Positions 15,926-24,133 of a stretch of DNA of 43,589 nt are shown piece by piece. The notes under the pieces are model-generated. The model saw only the letters and a program-made list of their open reading frames with translations. It did no database searches and was not told the origin of the DNA. The translations under genes were made by a program, and so were the position numbers. Source of the stretch: an uncultured Erysipelotrichaceae bacterium (lineage in GTDB: Bacteria; Bacillota_I; Bacilli_A; Erysipelotrichales; Erysipelotrichaceae); assembly GCA_944325935.1 (NCBI GenBank), contig CALVCF010000020.1, forward strand, positions 1 through 43,589, read 5' to 3'. Position 1 is the stretch's first letter. Each line of letters starts with the position of its first letter.

Positions 15926-17159
15926 CTAAATTCTCCTCAAGCTCCAAGTTTAATTTGTTTCCTGAAATTTTATTCTCTAGCAACACAAATGAATGCATCT
16001 CTGCGGAAGATAGATTATTTAAATTAGCTCGGTACACTACCTCTCCTCGTTCGTTTTTTAGTATCAATCTTGTTTTACGATAATCTTTATTCACCCTATA
16101 ACGTATCGTATATGTATATTCGTTTTTTACTAAACGTTGGGGGATAACCATCGTTATATTTTTTGATGAATTTACGGTATAATAGTCTCTGCTGCCGTAA
16201 GTTTTGAGCGCATCTTCCCCGGCTATTTTTCCTTCAAACGAAACAATATCTACTAAATCATGAACATAAGCTACATTGCCGCACGCATAAATCTTCGGCA
16301 ATGTTGTTTCCATAAAATTATTAATTATCGGGCCTTTTGTACAAGAATCCATTTCTATGTTTAGTTTGCTAAACAACTCTATTTCCGGTAACAAACCAAC
16401 AGAGAGCAATAAGGTATCACAACTATATATCTTCTTCGTACTTTCAATGATTTGTTTGTTCGCATCTACTTCTGCAACCTCGACAGCTTCTACTCTATTT
16501 TTCCCTATTATTTTTATTACAGTGTGACTTAGGAACAACGGTATATCATAATCTTCCAGACATTGAACAATGTTTCTTCTTAAGCCTCCTGGATGATCCA
16601 TGATTTCAAAAACAGCTTTAACCTTTGCTCCCTCCAAAGTTAGTCTACGAGCCATGATCAAACCAATATCGCCTGACCCTAAGATAACAACTTCCTTCCC
16701 AGGCATATATCCTTCTATATTCAATAGATATTGAGCTGTTCCAGCAGTATATATACCAGCTACACGATCTCCTGGAATGGTTAGTGCCTCTCTAGTTCTT
16801 TCTCTACAACCCATAGAAAAAATAATTGCTTTAGCAGTAATGGACTTCATCCCTTTCTCAGGTGATAAGTAAGTAACTATTTTTTCTTTAGAAACATCTA
16901 TGACCATTGTATTTAGTAATACTTCAATATTTTTTTCTTTCACTAACTCGATGAATCTTTGGGCGTAACTAGGGCCCGTTAATTCCTCTTTGAAGTATTG
17001 TAATCCAAAGCCATTATGAATACATTGGTTTAAGATCCCACCTAATCTCTGATCTCTTTCGATCAACAGTATTTTTGAATCTTTATTTTTGCAAGCACTG
17101 ATCGCCGAAGCCATTCCAGCAGGGCCGCCACCGATAATTACTATGTCATAATTAGTCAT
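15915..17159 (-). CDS. FAD/NAD(P)-dependent oxidoreductase, GlpB/NADH-oxidase-like partner
   Basis: 414 residues. FAD-binding VIIGGGPAGMASAISACKN at the N-terminus, second dinucleotide fold EVVILGSGDIGLIMARRLTL near 165, and PKIYACGNVAYVHDL near 290 (FAD ribityl contact). SMGCRERTREAL near 115 is typical of the pyridine-nucleotide oxidoreductase found beside GlpA-like dehydrogenases. Expected to pass electrons from the partner dehydrogenase to NAD(P) or another acceptor. Overlaps the upstream gene by 8 nt and the downstream one by 11 nt, suggesting a complex made in fixed ratio. Confidence 0.88.
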   Translation of the reverse strand: MTNYDIVIIGGGPAGMASAISACKNKDSKILLIERDQRLGGILNQCIHNGFGLQYFKEELTGPSYAQRFIELVKEKNIEVLLNTMVIDVSKEKIVTYLSPEKGMKSITAKAIIFSMGCRERTREALTIPGDRVAGIYTAGTAQYLLNIEGYMPGKEVVILGSGDIGLIMARRLTLEGAKVKAVFEIMDHPGGLRRNIVQCLEDYDIPLFLSHTVIKIIGKNRVEAVEVAEVDANKQIIESTKKIYSCDTLLLSVGLLPEIELFSKLNIEMDSCTKGPIINNFMETTLPKIYACGNVAYVHDLVDIVSFEGKIAGEDALKTYGSRDYYTVNSSKNITMVIPQRLVKNEYTYTIRYRVNKDYRKTRLILKNERGEVVYRANLNNLSSAEMHSFVLLENKISGNKLNLELEENLDEK

Positions 17160-18624
17160 GAGACTTGTCTCCCCCTTTGCTAGGCTTAATTAGATAATTA
17201 GATCCTACGCAATCCTTCCTGATCTCTACCATATCTATCCCTGTTTCTTCATGAATTATTTTAATTATTCTTTCCAAACAAAAACCTCCTTGGCATCTTC
17301 CCATTCCACATCTCAATTTTCTCTTGATTGCATCAATTGAAGTTGCTGGGATGATAGAATGAATCGCGTCTATAATTTCGCCTTTAGTCACCAATTCGCA
17401 TCTACAAATAATCTCACCATAGTCTGCATTTTTTCTAATTAAATCATTTGCTTCATCTTCGTTTAGTTCCACTATTCGTTTATAAGGAGGATTCTCGGCG
17501 ATGTAATTATTTTTTATATTCCAAAGCTCGACCTCTTGTGTCTGTTTGCACAATTCAATGACATATCTCGCGATCGCAATACACGAAGATAGTCCTGGAG
17601 ATTGTATTCCGGCAACATTAATAAAGTTTTTAACTGTTTTTGCTTTTCCAATAATATAATCTTCGTTGACTTCAGAAGCTCTCAATCCGGCAAAACAAGT
17701 TATTACTCCCTCTGTTCTGGAAAGTGAAGGAATCATTTTAGAAATTGCTTCTTGATAAATCATATCCAGCGTTTCTTTTGTTGTGCCTTTGTCTTCCTTG
17801 TCGTCGATTGAGACAGCACTAGATCCGGCTAATAAGTTCCCGTGAATAGTAGGCAATACAATCATTCCTTTACTTTTTCCATTTCCTAACACAGATATAA
17901 CATGAGAAACTGTGCTTCCATATTTTTTATCATATAAGAAATATTCACCCTTTCTAGGTTGAATTCTGAAGTCGATATCTTCAACAAAACTTGCAACAGT
18001 ATCACTATATAGCCCTGCTGCATTAATATAAATTTTAGCCTGGTATTCATTTTGCTTTGTTTTGACTTTGATGACCCTATTTTGATATTTTTCTACTGAT
18101 ATAACTTCTTCATTAAAATAGAAATCTGTTTTGTTATATGAAGCATTTTCGGCAAGTGCGATACACAATTCATACGGTCCTATTACGCTAACAGACTTCG
18201 AGTAAAATGCTCCGATAATACCCGAATTTATATTAGGCTCTAGTTTCAGAGTTTCTTCTTTCGATAAAATTCTGGCATCTAGCCCATTTTCCAAAGCGTC
18301 ATCTCTCTGCTTTTTCAATAATTCTAACTCTTGCTCATTGAATGCAACAGTAATCAATCCTATTCCTTCTTTATACGGAACGTGTAGTTTATCCATTACT
18401 TCAGTTAATAATTTACGACTATTTTTAACAAATTTAGCTCTCAAAGTTCCGGGCTTTGTTGACAATCCCTCATGAAGCATGGCGGAATTTGCTTTTGTCG
18501 CGCCGCTTGCTACGTATGATGTTTTTTCTAAAACGGCAATCTCTAAATCATATTTAGCTAATTCATAGGCTAACGAACATCCTATTATTCCTGCTCCTAT
18601 TATTAATACATCGTATTTCTTCAT
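17152..18624 (-). CDS. GlpA-like FAD-dependent dehydrogenase with C-terminal BFD [2Fe-2S] domain
   Basis: 490 residues. N-terminal DAO-type FAD fold (DVLIIGAGIIGCSLAYELAK, ASGATKANSAMLHEGL near 41) and a C-terminal BFD-like domain (about 400-465) with CRCELVTKGEI and RCGMGRCQGGFC, four Cys for a [2Fe-2S] cluster. Family members oxidise glycerol-3-phosphate to dihydroxyacetone phosphate. Here there is no glycerol kinase or facilitator; instead the gene follows PTS genes, so the true substrate may be another phosphorylated polyol or sugar derivative. RBS GGAGGGG is clear. A 17-bp hairpin precedes the gene. Confidence 0.88.
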   Translation of the reverse strand: MKKYDVLIIGAGIIGCSLAYELAKYDLEIAVLEKTSYVASGATKANSAMLHEGLSTKPGTLRAKFVKNSRKLLTEVMDKLHVPYKEGIGLITVAFNEQELELLKKQRDDALENGLDARILSKEETLKLEPNINSGIIGAFYSKSVSVIGPYELCIALAENASYNKTDFYFNEEVISVEKYQNRVIKVKTKQNEYQAKIYINAAGLYSDTVASFVEDIDFRIQPRKGEYFLYDKKYGSTVSHVISVLGNGKSKGMIVLPTIHGNLLAGSSAVSIDDKEDKGTTKETLDMIYQEAISKMIPSLSRTEGVITCFAGLRASEVNEDYIIGKAKTVKNFINVAGIQSPGLSSCIAIARYVIELCKQTQEVELWNIKNNYIAENPPYKRIVELNEDEANDLIRKNADYGEIICRCELVTKGEIIDAIHSIIPATSIDAIKRKLRCGMGRCQGGFCLERIIKIIHEETGIDMVEIRKDCVGSNYLIKPSKGGDKSHD

Positions 18625-18640
18625 AATTAAACCCCTCCAG

Positions 18641-18681
18641 TTAATAACAAAGAGGAAAATTTAATTCCTCTTTGTTATTAA
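18641..18681 (-). repeat. Perfect 17-bp intercistronic stem-loop
   Basis: Arms 18641-18657 (TTAATAACAAAGAGGAA) and 18665-18681 (its exact reverse complement), loop of 7. It fills most of the 71-nt gap between the IIC gene and the GlpA-like gene, the widest gap in this operon. No U-tract follows on the minus strand and the RBS of the next gene starts a few bases later. It may act as an mRNA stabiliser or processing site, or a weak terminator, separating the transport and oxidation halves. Confidence 0.75.
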
Positions 18682-18695
18682 ACAATATTCTCTGT

Positions 18696-19988
18696 CTAAG
18701 CAATAAGATTAGCTATCAATCCAGAAATAATACCCCAAACAGAGAAATCTTGACCACCATATACCAGAATCCATTGGTTAATTGTACTCATGAAGAATGG
18801 AGCTCCAACACCAATCATCAAAATCATGAACACCCCTGCCACTGCAGTACCAATGACAGTGCCTCGCAAACCGCCTTGGGCATTAGCAATAACTCCCGCA
18901 CAGCCCACTTCGAAACAACAAGTTACAACCAGAGGCAATATTACGGTATCGAAACACCCGATCGCACTAACAATTACCAATGTAATTGTAGATGTAATTA
19001 AAGAAGTGATAAAACCAATTACCATAGCGTTTGGAGCATATGGGAACAGCACTGCACAATCAAGAGCAGGAATTGCATCTGGAACGATTTTTTCAGAAAT
19101 ACCTTTGAATGCAGGAACGATTTCGGCAATCATCATTCTAACACCAAGCATCATAACGGTAATGCCTGCACCGAAAGTAAAACCTTGTACTAGAGCAAAT
19201 GTAATAACGCTAAGTTCAGAGTTAATACCAAATACCTCTACGAAGTTCACTCCACATACCGCCATGATACCAGCGAATACTAAATATGTAACGAAAATAA
19301 TTAGCGCCGAGGCAATGCCGATGTCTTTTAAGAAATCAAGGCTTTTTGGAACATTAATATCTTCAGTAGATTTATTTTTATTTCCAAAGATCTTAGCAAG
19401 AAAACCTGCAATTAAGGAAACCACGTTTGTTGGATGACCAATAGCAAAGGAATTGTCGCCAGTTACAGCTCTGACAAATGGCTGTAACAGATTCGGCGTT
19501 ACTATCATATAGATTGCAGTGAAGATCGCGGAGAATACTACTAGAGTAGTGCCACTTAATCCTGCCCCATAGCCTACGGCGATAAACATGAATGGGAACC
19601 AATACAACATATGGCCAGTTAAGAAAATCGTCTTCCATCTAGTAAATTTAGCCACTAAAATATTAACTGCAAACGCGATTAGCATAACTACGCCTATTTG
19701 CATACCAAACATATTAGAAATACCATCGGCACCAATTTCGGTAATTTCTCCCGTTACACTAGTTGGATTTAAAGCTAAATATGCCGTTGATAATCCCGCT
19801 ATACTCGCTGAGATAATTGAAGTTCCTTGAGAAAGAATCAGTTGACCTAATGCAGTCTTAACACCACCGGACAAGACTTCAGAAAACTTTTTTCGTTGAA
19901 TCATTAATCCAACAACAGCAATGAGCCCAATAAAGATAGAAGCATTACCAAAAACATCATTAACAATAAAATTTAAAATGTACTCCAT
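18696..19988 (-). CDS. PTS ascorbate-type (SgaT/UlaA family) component IIC
   Basis: 430 residues with about ten hydrophobic segments. Family stretches: GGVKTALGQLILSQGTSII near 41, MLGVRMMIAEIVPAFKGISE near 281, and PALDCAVLFPYAPNAMVIGF near 309, all close to UlaA. Forms the membrane channel of a PTS with separate IIA and IIB. The family is named for ascorbate but includes transporters of other substrates, so the name should not be taken as the substrate; no ascorbate-6-phosphate lactonase (UlaG) or other ula enzymes are present. Confidence 0.9.
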   Translation of the reverse strand: MEYILNFIVNDVFGNASIFIGLIAVVGLMIQRKKFSEVLSGGVKTALGQLILSQGTSIISASIAGLSTAYLALNPTSVTGEITEIGADGISNMFGMQIGVVMLIAFAVNILVAKFTRWKTIFLTGHMLYWFPFMFIAVGYGAGLSGTTLVVFSAIFTAIYMIVTPNLLQPFVRAVTGDNSFAIGHPTNVVSLIAGFLAKIFGNKNKSTEDINVPKSLDFLKDIGIASALIIFVTYLVFAGIMAVCGVNFVEVFGINSELSVITFALVQGFTFGAGITVMMLGVRMMIAEIVPAFKGISEKIVPDAIPALDCAVLFPYAPNAMVIGFITSLITSTITLVIVSAIGCFDTVILPLVVTCCFEVGCAGVIANAQGGLRGTVIGTAVAGVFMILMIGVGAPFFMSTINQWILVYGGQDFSVWGIISGLIANLIA

Positions 19989-19998
19989 AAATTACCCC

Positions 19999-20289
19999 CT
20001 ATTTTAGAGCGTCTAGAAAATTCATCAAAGCTTCTTCAACCATTTTTTTGTTCGTATAATTTGTAATCGTGACAATTGGAACATTTACTTTTGATTGAAT
20101 GCTTTCAACTAATTGTGGTTGAGTAAAAATGACGTCACAGGAAGTAGCCACACATGTAATTACATCACCACATTCGGTCGTGATCCCCTCTATCCCATTT
20201 TTCTTGACTATATCGTCGATTTGCATTTTTAAGAATTGAGAAGAGCCCATACCGACCCCGCACACGGTAAGAATCTTTAGTTCCTTCAT
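19999..20289 (-). CDS. PTS component IIB (lactose/ascorbate type)
   Basis: 96 residues from the ATG at 20289, which is preceded by GGAGG; a longer in-frame start (20364) would overlap the IIA gene. TVCGVGMGSSQFLK places the phosphorylated Cys at residue 10 in the usual P-loop-like turn. Ten nt before the IIC gene. Confidence 0.9.
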   Translation of the reverse strand: MKELKILTVCGVGMGSSQFLKMQIDDIVKKNGIEGITTECGDVITCVATSCDVIFTQPQLVESIQSKVNVPIVTITNYTNKKMVEEALMNFLDALK

Positions 20290-20318
20290 TTTAAAACCTC
20301 CATTTAATGCTCTACTAA

Positions 20319-20750
20319 TCATGCGTAACCCAAGACACGATAAAGTTCTTCTGCATTTGTGCATAGAAGCATTTTTTTACATGTCTCTTCATCAAGTAAG
20401 GTGGCCAACTTTTTCAACAGCTCCATGTGTTGATCGTCATCAACAGAAGCCATACAAATAATTACTTTTACAGGATCATTGCTACAATTGAAATTTACTT
20501 CGTTATCAAGTAATAAGACAGATAACTCGTCGCGTAATACATCACCATTAGGTCTTGCGTGCGCAACCGCAATATGTGGTGCTATTACAATGTAGGGCCC
20601 TAATTCTTTTACGACATTTATCATATTTTCAACATAGCTACCCTTTATTGCTCCTGCATCAACCAAGGGCTGTCCTGCTTTTCTAATAGCATCTTGCCAA
20701 TCAGTGGCAATCTGATTTGTTTGAATATATTCTTTTTTTACTATTCCCAT
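20319..20750 (-). CDS. PTS component IIA (mannitol/fructose/ascorbate type)
   Basis: 143 residues. DWQDAIRKAGQPLVDAGAI near 17 and VIAPHIAVAHARP with the active His at about residue 64 define the PTS_EIIA_2 family. RBS AGGAGTG before the ATG. Lies between the PRD regulator (9 nt) and IIB (29 nt). Confidence 0.9.
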   Translation of the reverse strand: MGIVKKEYIQTNQIATDWQDAIRKAGQPLVDAGAIKGSYVENMINVVKELGPYIVIAPHIAVAHARPNGDVLRDELSVLLLDNEVNFNCSNDPVKVIICMASVDDDQHMELLKKLATLLDEETCKKMLLCTNAEELYRVLGYA

Positions 20751-20759
20751 AAAACACTC

Positions 20760-22691
20760 CTAACAACTCAAATGATATATTGTGTCTACATCTATATCCT
20801 TTGATTTTAATGTATTGATATTCACTTCATCGCCAAAAATGTGGATTATCTTAAGCAGCGCATTTTCTTCTTTATTTTTCAATCCTAATACAACTATATT
20901 TCTAACTAATTCTTGACTTTTCACTCCGAAGACAACAGGTTTCTTTAATATCAGCACTGATGAACAAGTCTCGTTGATGCCATCATCTCCTCCAGCATGA
21001 ACAAAAGCTGTTTCTGGTGACAAAATCATATAGTTTCCATATTCAATAACCGCTTCAATCATTTTTTCTATATATCTCTTCTCTAACATTCCTTTCTCTA
21101 ATAAAGAATTTGCTGCGATCTCAATAGCTTTCTTCCAATCGGAACATTCTTCTAAAATTTTGATATCATCCTTAGATACATAGTCTCTAAGATAAATAAC
21201 TGAATTGTTTTTTTGTTTACGGTATGCGCGAATGAAATAATAACAAGATTTTTTATACGATATGCTTGAAACTATATCTTGAATATTGTCATAATCATTG
21301 TGATTCAATAGTGGGTGTACTTTAATCACCGGACAACTGCTGCTCTTGAATTCACTGGTGGAAATGATTAAATCTACTTCGTTATCTTTTAAATATCTAT
21401 GAGCTTCGCTATCGCTAAATGGCCCAATAATAGTACAGTTTGATATTATTTGCATAAATCTATTTTTCAATAGCGCCGATGTAGCTAAACCAAATGCACA
21501 AACTAGCATAATATTTAAACTAGTTTCGATTTGAATATTCATTTCATAAGCAGATGCAACATGCATTGCAATATAAGCAATTTCTTTTTCATCGAAGTTT
21601 AAACCGATCATATTCTCGTATTCTTTTATTATTTGTTTAGTGAATTGATAGATTAAAGGTATGCTAATCTTGATTTGATCTAAAAAATCATTTTCGATCA
21701 ATATATTATTTCTCATACGATATATTGCAACTTCCAAATGTAGTTCTAAATGACGAGCTAATGCTTCTTCGTCTTCATTTTCAGATACATTAAGTAGCTT
21801 ATTGAGCTCCTTTGAAAGAAATTGAGCCATATTTCTAGCTTCTAATTTGTCTTGATTTAAAGTTTTTGAAGAATCATCATACAATTTCGTGCTGTTAAAT
21901 AAATTGCTTATATATAATGCGTCTATTTCTGGATAAAAAACTTTTAAGTAGTCAACCAATTCATCATTTACCTTATTTGTTTCCTCTTTATCTACCTGAC
22001 ATACATGATTATTGTCAATTCTAAACAAAGAGTATGCCAATTGATATATAACTTCCTTAGTGTCCACATAGCGCCTAGATAGATTATTTGAAACTTCACA
22101 TATTAACGAGTTGGCTTCATTAATATATCTTTCTAAAACTAATAGAATAATTTCTTCAATAAAATTTACTTTATTCAAGTCTTGATTAATTATGGAGGCA
22201 AAATAATTTCTCAACGCTTGTTCAAGCCCTTCTATCTTTAGACCCATTCCAGCGATCTTATCAATTTTAATTCCCCTACTATTAAACTCTTTTTCCACTT
22301 TAGGAAAATCATTAATAATTGTTTGTTTGGAAACACAACATATTTCAGCTATGTTTTCATAGGTTTTTGCTTTTTCTAATAACAACAATATTTTTATCGC
22401 TTCTAATCTTTCGTCGCGTTCTAAATGGTAATTGATCACCCCGTAAAGTTTTTGTAGAATAAAACGTTCTTCTTGACGGCTGGCTTTGATAGATAAACCT
22501 TCTGACCTTTTTCTACGAATGAGTCCAGCACTAAAATATTGCTTCAAAAATAAATCAATCAAATCTATATCGTACCTAATTGTTCTAGGAGAAACATCAA
22601 ATTTTGAAGCAAGTTCATTAATTGTAACGCACTCTTTTTTCTCAAAGAGATACAACAATATGTCTCTTTGTCTTCTGGTCAATACTATCAT
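20760..22691 (-). CDS. PRD-containing BglG/MtlR-type transcriptional activator with EIIB and EIIA domains
   Basis: 643 residues. N-terminal HTH (about 1-60, TINELASKFDVSPRTIRYDI), second HTH near 95-150 (ENIAEICCVSKQTIINDF), two PRD domains (about 170-400, with LELHLEVAIYRM and IAMHVASAYEM carrying candidate phosphorylated His), an EIIB-gat-like segment (near 408, NIMLVCAFGLATS with Cys) and a C-terminal EIIA-like domain (about 500-640, FVHAGGDDG with His). This is the DNA-binding MtlR/ManR/LicR layout without an AAA domain. It is inside the operon it presumably activates, controlled by the adjacent PTS and by HPr. Confidence 0.9.
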   Translation of the reverse strand: MIVLTRRQRDILLYLFEKKECVTINELASKFDVSPRTIRYDIDLIDLFLKQYFSAGLIRRKRSEGLSIKASRQEERFILQKLYGVINYHLERDERLEAIKILLLLEKAKTYENIAEICCVSKQTIINDFPKVEKEFNSRGIKIDKIAGMGLKIEGLEQALRNYFASIINQDLNKVNFIEEIILLVLERYINEANSLICEVSNNLSRRYVDTKEVIYQLAYSLFRIDNNHVCQVDKEETNKVNDELVDYLKVFYPEIDALYISNLFNSTKLYDDSSKTLNQDKLEARNMAQFLSKELNKLLNVSENEDEEALARHLELHLEVAIYRMRNNILIENDFLDQIKISIPLIYQFTKQIIKEYENMIGLNFDEKEIAYIAMHVASAYEMNIQIETSLNIMLVCAFGLATSALLKNRFMQIISNCTIIGPFSDSEAHRYLKDNEVDLIISTSEFKSSSCPVIKVHPLLNHNDYDNIQDIVSSISYKKSCYYFIRAYRKQKNNSVIYLRDYVSKDDIKILEECSDWKKAIEIAANSLLEKGMLEKRYIEKMIEAVIEYGNYMILSPETAFVHAGGDDGINETCSSVLILKKPVVFGVKSQELVRNIVVLGLKNKEENALLKIIHIFGDEVNINTLKSKDIDVDTIYHLSC

Positions 22692-22707
22692 TTCTTCCTC
22701 TGTTATT

Positions 22708-23439
22708 TTACATATAATGAATTTGGGCTTTGTATTTTTCTAAAATCCTTTCGTTTTGTTCGCTGCCTCCGTCTAAGTTAGCACTATAGAATATTGGAAG
22801 CAAATCTACTCCAGATGATTTTAATTCTTTTGCTACTTCAAGTGAAATTAAGTTAGCAATTAAACATCCAATCACAGATGAAGTAGGTGCCAGTTTCTGT
22901 GCCACTCCTTCTATTTCCACACAAGCATCCCCAATACAACCATGGTTATCTATAACAACATCTGCAATCTCGTATAGTTTTTTACCCGTTGAGCTACGGC
23001 TGGTAACGCTTTTGGAATATGCCAAATTAGTAATCCCAACCACTTTTACCCCTTCGGATTTTGCCTCTAATGCCATGTCTATTGCTGTCGGATTTCTTCC
23101 AGAGACAGAATGAATAATTACTACATCGCCTCTATTGAATCTCGTTTTTTGTGCAATTAAGGTTCCATATCCTTCTAACATTTCCATTTTGCTAGTATGA
23201 GTAACAGGATAATTATCTAAAACAATTTCTTTGCCAAAAATAGGGTTAAAAATAGCTAAGCCACCCGCTCTATAGAATAATTCTTGAGTTAAAATACTTG
23301 CGTGACTGGCACCAAAAGTATAAACAGAATTGCCTTCTTTTACTGCACGAGCCATAATGTTAGCAACTTTTTTGATATTCTCTGTCTCTTCCTTTTCTAT
23401 TAAAGAAATAATCTCAATAATTTGTTTGACATAATTCAT
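22708..23439 (-). CDS. SIS-domain protein (UPF0309-like)
   Basis: 243 residues, one SIS domain. YTFGASHASILTQELFYRAGG near 39 and VVIIHSVSGRNPTAIDMALEAK near 106 form the phosphosugar pocket; IEGVAQKLAPTSSVIGCLIAN near 180 is typical of UPF0309 proteins. Members are thought to be sugar-phosphate isomerases or sensors; no defined reaction. First gene of the island 2 operon, 16 nt before the PRD regulator. A good guess is that it acts on the imported sugar phosphate. Confidence 0.85.
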   Translation of the reverse strand: MNYVKQIIEIISLIEKEETENIKKVANIMARAVKEGNSVYTFGASHASILTQELFYRAGGLAIFNPIFGKEIVLDNYPVTHTSKMEMLEGYGTLIAQKTRFNRGDVVIIHSVSGRNPTAIDMALEAKSEGVKVVGITNLAYSKSVTSRSSTGKKLYEIADVVIDNHGCIGDACVEIEGVAQKLAPTSSVIGCLIANLISLEVAKELKSSGVDLLPIFYSANLDGGSEQNERILEKYKAQIHYM

Positions 23440-23797
23440 ATTATTGCCCTCTTTTTATAATTTAATTTTAGAAAATATAACTATTATCATCTATCTAAAA
23501 AGAATTCAATTTTAGTGGCAATATTTTTAATATGTATAAAAAATATACTGATGGCTTTTTTAAACAAAGTGTATTTTCACTTCACTATACCAAAGGAAAT
23601 AATTAAATCGTGCCCTTATTGCATAAGGACTAAAATATTCTGGACGGTGATAAGTACACTGCTTCCACGTTTGTAAATCACTATCTCATAGTTCTTGCAG
23701 GTTAATTTTAGTCATACGAAAAATGATGTTCCTAATTTTATTTGAAACTAATTTGTTCTCAAAAATAGTCTGATTTATTTTTTAATGTTTTAAACTC
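23440..23797. other. Upstream region of the island 2 operon and unrecognised DNA
   Basis: No gene seen. On the minus strand a weak promoter TTGAAT-17-TAATAG is possible around 23480-23512. A perfect inverted repeat GTATA-AAAAA-TATAC lies at 23534-23548 and CCTTAT-TGC-ATAAGG lies around 23615-23631; either could be a regulator site. The rest (about 23640-23790) resembles decayed coding DNA but was not recognised. Confidence 0.4.
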
Positions 23798-23858
23798 ATT
23801 CGGTTGTTTTTAAGGATTCTATTCGGTCATTTTTAGGAAATTCATTCGGTGGTTTTTA
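23798..23858. repeat. Three direct repeats ATTCGGTNNTTTTTA at exact 23-bp spacing, IS21-end-like
   Basis: Copies begin at 23798, 23821 and 23844 and each is ATTCGGT, two variable bases, TTTTTA. Exact 23-bp phasing of short repeats is the look of the multi-repeat ends bound by IS21-family transposases. No istA or istB is present nearby, so this would be a stranded end marking the island 2 / backbone border. An operator array is the alternative. Confidence 0.5.
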
Positions 23859-23934
23859 AAATCTTAATTTTCTTATTACAATTATAAACTTGATATCTAT
23901 AAGTCAAAGCTGCTACATTTTATAAATTGTGCAT

Positions 23935-23963
23935 AAAAAAACTAGGAGAGCTTGCTCCTAGTT
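23935..23963 (-). terminator. Terminator of the feo operon
   Basis: Minus-strand stem AACTAGGAG / CTCCTAGTT (23940-23948 with 23955-23963), loop of 6, followed by T6. The stop codon of the last feo gene (23942-23944) is inside the stem. Confidence 0.85.
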
Positions 23964-24133
23964 CTGGCGTCATTTAGATCATTTTTGAATTTTTTAAGCA
24001 TTGTGCAATCAGGACTGCATGATGTGCAAGAGCTGCAACTGCTCTTATGCTTATGGAGGTACTTAACTGCCAAAATGATCAAAATGACTATGATAATTAA
24101 GATGATAAAACTGGAAAGATTGAAGTTATTCAT
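23942..24133 (-). CDS. FeoB-associated Cys-rich membrane protein
   Basis: 63 residues: one N-terminal membrane helix (about 8-25, FIILIIIVILIILAVKY) and a cytoplasmic tail with CSSCTSCSPDC, four Cys in a short span. Small proteins of this form accompany FeoB in many Bacillota and may play the part of FeoC or bind iron. It overlaps the end of feoB by 8 nt, so it is translated with it. Confidence 0.85.
   Translation of the reverse strand: MNNFNLSSFIILIIIVILIILAVKYLHKHKSSCSSCTSCSPDCTMLKKFKNDLNDARTRSKLS

Noticed and set aside
18790-19437. Long open frame (215 codons) antisense to the IIC gene
   Set aside because: The opposite strand encodes a complete, well-matching UlaA-type transporter; the antisense product has no motif and no RBS.
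15016-23439. Reading island 2 as an ascorbate operon because of the UlaA-type IIC
   Set aside because: No UlaG lactonase, UlaD decarboxylase or UlaE/F epimerases are present; the enzymes are flavoproteins and an SDR.
23798-23858. CRISPR-like array
   Set aside because: Repeats are only 15 bp with 8-bp gaps, three copies, no cas genes; does not fit a CRISPR array.
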